Source of the DNA: a virus
Reading direction: 5' to 3' (one strand)
DNA length: 43,471 nt
IMG/VR virus record: IMGVR_UViG_3300043465_000140
Coordinates: 1-43,471 of that record
In this document: positions 38,512-43,471 of the stretch, one piece after another
Layout: each line of letters starts with the position of its first letter
Position numbering within the stretch: position 1 is the first letter of the stretch
Notes under the pieces: model-generated
The model's input: the letters and a program-made list of their open reading frames with translations, nothing else
Databases searched by the model: none
What the model was told of the DNA's origin: nothing
Position numbers and translations under genes: made by a program

Positions 38512-39643
38512 ACTGTTCGAGCGCAACTACGAAGCACCAACACGCATCGTAGTTAACCAAGGCGGTTCAAGGTCAGGTAAGACCTATTCTCTTTTGCAGA
38601 TGCTGATTGTCATCGCAATGCAAGAGAAGGGGAAGGTCTTTTCCATTGTGCGTAAGTCATTGCCATCGCTCAAGATGACGGCCTACCGTGACTTTATGGA
38701 GATTCTCCGCAATATGAACCTCTACGACGAGTCTAAGCACAACAAGAGCGACTTCACCTATTCACTAAACGGAAACCTATTCGAGTTCCTGTCTCTTGAC
38801 CAACCACAAAAGAAACGAGGAGCAAGACGTGATTACCTATTCTGCAACGAGGCGAATGAATTAAGTTGGGAAGACTTCTTCCAGTTGTTGGTAAGAACAA
38901 CGGGCAAGATATGGCTCGACTACAACCCGTCCGATTCCTTCCATTGGATTTACGACAAGCTGCTAACCCGTGACGATGTAACGTACATACAAAGTACCTA
39001 CAAAGACAACCCGTTCCTCGATAAGTCCATCGTGGACGAAATCGAACGCCTCAGAGATACAGACGAAGACTACTGGCGTATCTACGGCCTCGGTGAACGA
39101 GGAATGTCAAGAGCAACCATCTTTCAATTCGGGCAATCCGAAATACCAACAGATGCAAAACTTATCAGTTATGGACTTGACTTCGGTTACACCAACGACC
39201 CAACTGCACTTGTGGCCGTTTACCAACTGGACAACCACTTATACCTTGACGAACTCATTTACCGAACTGGACTCACAAACCGAGACATCCACGCCCACTT
39301 TCAGTCGTTCAGTTTAGACCGAAGGGATGAGGTCTTTGCCGACTCTGCGGAGCCTAAGTCAATCGATGAGCTGCACCGCTTCGGATGGAACGTGAAGCCA
39401 ACCGTGAAAGGAGCCGACTCGGTAAACTCGGGGATTGATATTCTAAAACGCCACAAGCTGTTTGTAACGCCACGGAGCAGCAACCTAATCAAAGAACTCC
39501 AGAACTACAAGTGGGTTGAGGATAAGAACGGAAACCTACTTAATAAGCCGATAGACGCATTTAACCACGGAATCGATGCTGCACGTTATGCGGTAGCCAA
39601 TAAGTTATCTAAACCAAACTACGGTCGCTATAACGTCCGTTGA
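38483..39643 (+). CDS. terL: Terminase large subunit
   Basis: A 386-residue homologue of the unit A product. Walker A is GGSRSGKT (residues 27-34), Walker B YLFCNEAN, and the nuclease region has GLDFGYTND, DSAEPKSIDELHRFGW and HGIDAARYAV. The probable start is TTG 38483, again within the small-subunit gene. It packages DNA. Confidence 0.95.
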   Translation: MSVLEIKTSELFERNYEAPTRIVVNQGGSRSGKTYSLLQMLIVIAMQEKGKVFSIVRKSLPSLKMTAYRDFMEILRNMNLYDESKHNKSDFTYSLNGNLFEFLSLDQPQKKRGARRDYLFCNEANELSWEDFFQLLVRTTGKIWLDYNPSDSFHWIYDKLLTRDDVTYIQSTYKDNPFLDKSIVDEIERLRDTDEDYWRIYGLGERGMSRATIFQFGQSEIPTDAKLISYGLDFGYTNDPTALVAVYQLDNHLYLDELIYRTGLTNRDIHAHFQSFSLDRRDEVFADSAEPKSIDELHRFGWNVKPTVKGADSVNSGIDILKRHKLFVTPRSSNLIKELQNYKWVEDKNGNLLNKPIDAFNHGIDAARYAVANKLSKPNYGRYNVR

Positions 39644-39655
39644 GTTATTTATCAT

Positions 39656-40321
39656 ATGGAACTGAAATTAGTAGTACCTACGTCACTTGACGAAATCACG
39701 TTGGAGCAATACCAACGCTTCGCCCGTATTGAGGGGGATGAAGAGTTCCGTCAAAAGAAGATGCTCGAAATCTTCTGCCAAGTTCCCTTCGCTGAACTGC
39801 CCAAGGTTCGCCTCGTGGACGCTAACAACGTCCTAACCGTATTGAGCAAGACCTTAAACCAAAAGCCAGAGTTAACCAAGTTCTTCGAGTTAAAGGGAAC
39901 CAAGTACGGATTCATCCCTGCGCTGAACGATATTTCATTGGGCGAGTTTGTAGACCTTGACAACTATATGAAGGACTGGGCTACGATGCATCGTGCAATG
40001 GCGGTATTGTATCGGCCCGTCACCAAGGAGAAAGGCGAGCGGTACGACATCGAGGACTACACGCCAGACGAGGACAGGGAGGAATTGTTCAAACAGATGC
40101 CCGTCTCGGTTGCCTTGGGTGCGATGGTTTTTTTTTATCGTTTAGGGAACGTATTAGCGCAACATACACTAAGCTCTTTGGCGAGACAGGCGAAGACGTC
40201 TACACAAGGGAAGCCCAGTTCGGGCAACGATGGGGATGGTATTCCAGCATCTACGCTTTGGCTTCAGGAGATGTCACAAAGTTTGAGGCAGTCACTCGAT
40301 TACCTATTCATCAATGTTTGA
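39656..40321 (+). CDS. Tail-assembly chaperone-like protein, frame 0 product
   Basis: A 221-residue frame-0 product. It shares motifs with the unit A protein at 9219-9872 (YQRF, YGFIPALNDISLGEF, AVLYRPV). A run of nine T at 40128-40136 allows a -1 shift into the frame ending at 40380. The frame-0 tail after the site is Ser-rich with NDGDG, as in unit A. The function is inferred from lambda-type tail chaperones; the position after terminase is unusual. Confidence 0.75.
   Translation: MELKLVVPTSLDEITLEQYQRFARIEGDEEFRQKKMLEIFCQVPFAELPKVRLVDANNVLTVLSKTLNQKPELTKFFELKGTKYGFIPALNDISLGEFVDLDNYMKDWATMHRAMAVLYRPVTKEKGERYDIEDYTPDEDREELFKQMPVSVALGAMVFFYRLGNVLAQHTLSSLARQAKTSTQGKPSSGNDGDGIPASTLWLQEMSQSLRQSLDYLFINV
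40129..40135 (+). promoter_or_regulatory. -1 programmed frameshift site (T TTT TTT)
   Basis: In frame 0 the codons around the run are GTT TTT TTT TAT. The heptamer T TTT TTT at 40129-40135 lies within nine T (40128-40136). After a -1 slip the reading continues as TTA TCG and reaches the stop at 40378-40380. It is at the same protein position as the site in unit A. Confidence 0.8.
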
Positions 40322-40380
40322 CCTACCTAAGTTTTGAAAAGGAGAAGAACGAAATTGAAATACAAAAGATAAAAGGATGA
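40135..40380 (+). CDS. -1 frame C-terminal extension of the chaperone-like protein
   Basis: An extension of 81 residues, the same length as in unit A, giving a total of 241 residues. It has QFGQRWGWY, FEAVTRLPIHQC and an acidic/Lys-rich end (EKEKNEIEIQKIKG). The next gene begins at ATG 40377 inside the -1 frame stop (ATGA), which fits the -1 frame being translated. It has no plausible separate start. Confidence 0.8.
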   Translation, partial: LSFRERISATYTKLFGETGEDVYTREAQFGQRWGWYSSIYALASGDVTKFEAVTRLPIHQCLTYLSFEKEKNEIEIQKIKG

Positions 40381-40844
40381 GAAGTTTTTACCAAGCCACC
40401 GAAAAGATTAACGAGTACCTCAGCAGCCATCCGTTGGTGAAAGTTGTGACCTTTGGGGATATATTTGATGTAGACCTAAACAAGCAGAGCATATTCCCTC
40501 TTGCTCACATTATGGTGAATCAGGCGACCTTTGCCGACCACGTAATCCGTTTCAACATTTCGGTAATGGCTATGGACATCGTGGATGAGACCAAGCAAGA
40601 TTTGAGAGACCAAAACGAGCCTTTCTTCGGTGTGGACAATCAGCAGGATATTCTGAATACCACGCTTGCTATTCTCAACGGGTTGCAGTCGCAGTTGCGT
40701 CGTGGTACGTTGTACACAGAGAAGTACGAAATCGAAGGAGACGTTACCTGCGAGCCATTCACGGAGCGGTTCGAGAACTTGCTTACGGGATGGAACCTCA
40801 CCTTTGACCTGATTGTACCTAACACCGAAATTAGTATCTGCTAA
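40377..40844 (+). CDS. Structural protein, tail-module (unknown)
   Basis: A 155-residue homologue of 9961-10428, with GDIFDVD and a final GWNLTFDLIVPN segment. It overlaps the -1 frame extension and the next gene by a few bases. The function is unknown; it probably joins the tail or connector. Confidence 0.75.
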   Translation: MRSFYQATEKINEYLSSHPLVKVVTFGDIFDVDLNKQSIFPLAHIMVNQATFADHVIRFNISVMAMDIVDETKQDLRDQNEPFFGVDNQQDILNTTLAILNGLQSQLRRGTLYTEKYEIEGDVTCEPFTERFENLLTGWNLTFDLIVPNTEISIC

Positions 40845-41362
40845 TGCCACGTCAGGAGTTAGTCGAAGCCGTTCTTAATAAGTTCGCCAAGCGTGTAATT
40901 CAACAGGCGAGGCAGAATCTTACAAAGAAGAAAAAGAACAGCTCTAAGCAACTTTACGAATCGTTAGACTACGAACTATCAGTCGGGCCTAATTCGTTCT
41001 CCTTGACCTTTGAGATGGAGGATTACGGGGAGTTCCAGGACAAGGGCGTAAGTGGTGTCAAGCGTAAGTTCAACACGCCGTACAAATACACCAACAAGAT
41101 GCCGCCACCCAAGGCATTTGCTCAATGGGTAGTCCGCAAGGGACTTGCTGGAGTACGAGGCAAGGATGGCAAGTTTATCCCACGCAAGTCGCTGCAATAC
41201 CTTATCGCAAAGAGCGTGTTCAACAATGGCATCAAGCCGAGTTACTTTTTTAGCAATCCTTTCAAAGTGAACTTCAATAAACTACCAAAAGAATTAATAA
41301 GCGCATTTGGCCTTGGCCCAGATGACTTCCAAATGTTCGCAACGAATCCAAAGAATAAGTAA
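40844..41362 (+). CDS. HK97 gp10-like tail protein (putative)
   Basis: A 172-residue basic homologue of 10428-10958. Shared: QARQNLTKK/QSRANLTRK at the N-terminus, YGEFQDKG/YGEWVDKG, KMPPPK, and LPKEL. It fits a gp10-type head-tail or tail-assembly protein. One-base overlaps on both sides. Confidence 0.65.
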   Translation: MPRQELVEAVLNKFAKRVIQQARQNLTKKKKNSSKQLYESLDYELSVGPNSFSLTFEMEDYGEFQDKGVSGVKRKFNTPYKYTNKMPPPKAFAQWVVRKGLAGVRGKDGKFIPRKSLQYLIAKSVFNNGIKPSYFFSNPFKVNFNKLPKELISAFGLGPDDFQMFATNPKNK

Positions 41363-42501
41363 TGGCTATACCCACCGCAACCTATCCCACGACTCCGCAG
41401 TTTGCGAGGTCGCCTATCTTTATTACGTTAACCAAGGGCACAGGAGGCACAGACGGCCTTATTGACGCAACCCTTACGTTGCGAATCTTTGCAGGGGATA
41501 GCACTACAAGCCCAGCGATTGACTACACGTTGTACAAGACGAGCATCAACGATGCGCCAATTACTTTTGAGATAAGCGAACTTATCCGTGAGAAGATTAT
41601 TTCCGTCTTAAAGCAGTCGAGTACCAACTCGTATCAGAACGGAACTACGGAGGCCGTGTGGTGTAAGTTCTCCTTGTCCTCTAACTACGTCAACGGTGGA
41701 ACGCCTGGCTCTGGCTTGATTGTAAACAACGCTTCGTGGTTAAATACGGATGGATGGTTGAGCTTCACGCAACATACGGGAACAACCACAGGCCGAATGG
41801 TGACCAACCGAACCTTGTACACGGCAGTAGGTAAGGACTACGTTCTATCAGCATACGCACCATCACGCATCTACTTCTTTTACCGCAATATCGGTGCATC
41901 TTGGACTAACGTGGCCAACTACACGCCAGGCACGACAAGCGCAAGCAGAATTGCTTATATTCCTTACGACCGAGTAAACGCATCTACCTTCTCTGGGCTT
42001 GGTCTAAACGAGACCTTTCAAGTAGGCTTCGGGCAGGACTCGGCAACGCCTTCGGTAGTATATACAGTGAGCGAGATTTGCGAACCGAAATATGACCCAG
42101 TACGACTCACGTTCGTAAACAAGTTCGGGGTAACTGACCACCTTACCTTTTTCAAGGTATCTACCGAAGACGCTACGTTTACCGAGGAGACGTATATGCC
42201 ACAGTTGTCCGTAAGTGCAACCACCGCAGCCAGCGTGACTCAGGCTCTGCAATACCGCAAGTTTAACGTCAATAGCCGTGAGGTTATCACACTGAACACG
42301 GGTTGGGTAGATGAGAACTATGCCGATATTATCAAGGAGGTAATGCTATCGGAAAAGATTTCCTTGAATTACGAGGGGGTGGAGTTCACGGCTAACGTGG
42401 TGCGGGATTCGGTTCGTTATCAAAAGTCCATCAACGACCGCAACATCAACTACACGATGGCCTTTGAGATTGCTTGGGATATTCTAAACGACATCCGATG
42501 A
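41362..42501 (+). CDS. Structural protein, tail/baseplate module
   Basis: A 379-residue homologue of 10958-12160. It shares the CEPKYDPV segment, a central region followed by V-x-V-NTGW and a C-terminal K-S-x-N-D-RNINYTMAFEI. It looks beta-rich. No enzyme motif is visible. The stop overlaps the next start (ATGA). Confidence 0.7.
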   Translation: MAIPTATYPTTPQFARSPIFITLTKGTGGTDGLIDATLTLRIFAGDSTTSPAIDYTLYKTSINDAPITFEISELIREKIISVLKQSSTNSYQNGTTEAVWCKFSLSSNYVNGGTPGSGLIVNNASWLNTDGWLSFTQHTGTTTGRMVTNRTLYTAVGKDYVLSAYAPSRIYFFYRNIGASWTNVANYTPGTTSASRIAYIPYDRVNASTFSGLGLNETFQVGFGQDSATPSVVYTVSEICEPKYDPVRLTFVNKFGVTDHLTFFKVSTEDATFTEETYMPQLSVSATTAASVTQALQYRKFNVNSREVITLNTGWVDENYADIIKEVMLSEKISLNYEGVEFTANVVRDSVRYQKSINDRNINYTMAFEIAWDILNDIR

Positions 42502-43471
42502 ACAAGGTAACCATCTTTCTTGGCGAGCAAGAATTGGACGTATTCCAAGACGAGGAGATTTCAATCAATCTTAGCGTTCAAAACATCCAAGACATAAGCA
42601 AGGTCTTCACCGACTTTACTCAGGGCTTCTCTGTTCCCGCCTCGCCCCGTAACAATACCATCTTCGAACACTACTACCGAACCGACATCGTAGGTGGTGC
42701 AGACTTCCGAGTAAGGCCAGAGGGACGCATTGAAATCAACGGCTTGGTATTTCGGTACGGGGTTATCGAACTGGAAGGAGTGCAGATGCAAAAAAATGCA
42801 CCATACGCCTACGACATCACCTTTTACGGCCAACTTGTAAACCTTACCGACCTATTCGGGGAGGACTACCTGTACGACCTTGACCTATCGGCATACAACC
42901 ACGACTACGACCAAGCAACAATCCATTCAGGATTAACAGGAGCGAGCATTCATTCAGGGGTAATTATCTATCCACTTATTACGGCACAAGACGTGTGGTT
43001 TTACGAGTCAGACTCGACCAACTCAGACCCGAATAACATTTATTGGCACAACCAAAACCAAGCCCACGGAGTTCAGTATTACGACCTGAAGCCTGCCATT
43101 CAGTTGAGTAGAGTCGTAGATGCTATATCGACTAAATACGGGATAAGCTTAAATATCACGGACGTAAACGATTACGACCTATTGTATATGTGGTGCCACC
43201 GAAGGGCTGGGTATATGTACAAGGACTTGACATACGCAATGCCGTTTGAGAAGATTGAAGCGCCAGACCCCGTTAGCGTAATTAGTCCAGATTGGTGGAA
43301 CTACACAACAAGTGTGTTCACGCCACAGGGAGCAACTGGCTCAGGTAACGTATATCGTTTTGAAGTTGACATTACAACAACCTACACGAGCGATTACACT
43401 ATTGGCCTATTCGTCAACAACGTGCTAACTGCTCAGGTTGTAAAGAATGGAAGTTTTGCGGGTTACGCATT
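42498..43471 (+). CDS. Large tail/baseplate protein (cut by window edge)
   Basis: ATG 42498 opens a frame that continues past the right edge for 324 codons. It is homologous to the N-terminal part of the 856-residue unit A protein: EEISINLSV, FSVPAS, NNTIFEHYY, DIVGG. It is probably a large baseplate protein of similar size. The C-terminal part lies outside the window. Confidence 0.8.
   Translation, partial: MNKVTIFLGEQELDVFQDEEISINLSVQNIQDISKVFTDFTQGFSVPASPRNNTIFEHYYRTDIVGGADFRVRPEGRIEINGLVFRYGVIELEGVQMQKNAPYAYDITFYGQLVNLTDLFGEDYLYDLDLSAYNHDYDQATIHSGLTGASIHSGVIIYPLITAQDVWFYESDSTNSDPNNIYWHNQNQAHGVQYYDLKPAIQLSRVVDAISTKYGISLNITDVNDYDLLYMWCHRRAGYMYKDLTYAMPFEKIEAPDPVSVISPDWWNYTTSVFTPQGATGSGNVYRFEVDITTTYTSDYTIGLFVNNVLTAQVVKNGSFAGYA

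Overview
The window is tailed double-stranded DNA phage DNA, almost certainly from phages of Bacteroidota. Every gene supported here is on the + strand, packed with ATGA, TGATG and longer overlaps. Several promoters fit the Bacteroidota form (-33 TTTG, about 19 bases, -7 TAnnTTTG). Shine-Dalgarno sites are not evident. The portal, XkdF-type protease, tape measure and many small proteins resemble those of Bacteroidota siphophages. No integrase, tRNA, rRNA, CRISPR or host gene was seen.

The main structural fact is that the window holds parts of two related but clearly diverged phage genomes in the same orientation, about 31.45 kb out of phase. Unit A runs from position 1 to about 23.4-26 kb. 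It starts inside the last codons of a sigma-factor gene, then has small accessory genes (0.01-4.2 kb), a DNA-modification cluster (4.2-6.8 kb: glycosyltransferase, ParB-like protein, TAGT-like glycosyltransferase, TET/JBP dioxygenase), terminase, and a full structural set (9-25.4 kb: frameshifted chaperone-like gene, tail and baseplate proteins, tape measure, protease, scaffold-like protein, capsid, tail protein, portal, connector, fibre, holin-like proteins). Unit B starts somewhere in 23.4-27 kb. It has lysis genes (26.1-26.9 kb), a repeat-rich intergenic region (27.06-27.13 kb), early replication genes (27.3-31 kb: DUF3310, RusA-like, RecA/DnaB-like ATPase, DnaA-like HTH, sigma factor), the same accessory block with a C5-cytosine methyltransferase added (33.0-34.4 kb), two glycosyltransferases and a class I methyltransferase, terminase, and the first tail genes. 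It is cut at the right edge inside the homologue of A's 856-residue baseplate protein.

The two units differ sharply in short-word content. GATC and CATG are common up to about 23.3 kb. From 23,360 to 43,471 I found no CATG and a single GATC (at 25,258), and neither word in the last 17 kb. This fits two phages under different restriction pressure, so a tandem of separate genomes (adjacent prophages, or a chimeric or ligated assembly) is more likely than an internal duplication.

The likely division of labour is as follows. Early genes replicate DNA and the sigma factor may switch on later genes. The modification genes alter phage DNA before packaging: unit A has the TET and glycosyl-transfer steps but no visible methyltransferase, and unit B has the methyltransferase but no TET in the visible part. 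HNH nuclease, TerS and TerL package the DNA. The structural genes build a siphovirus-like particle. Both units keep a conserved -1 frameshift site just after the terminase region, followed by about 180 bases read in two frames.
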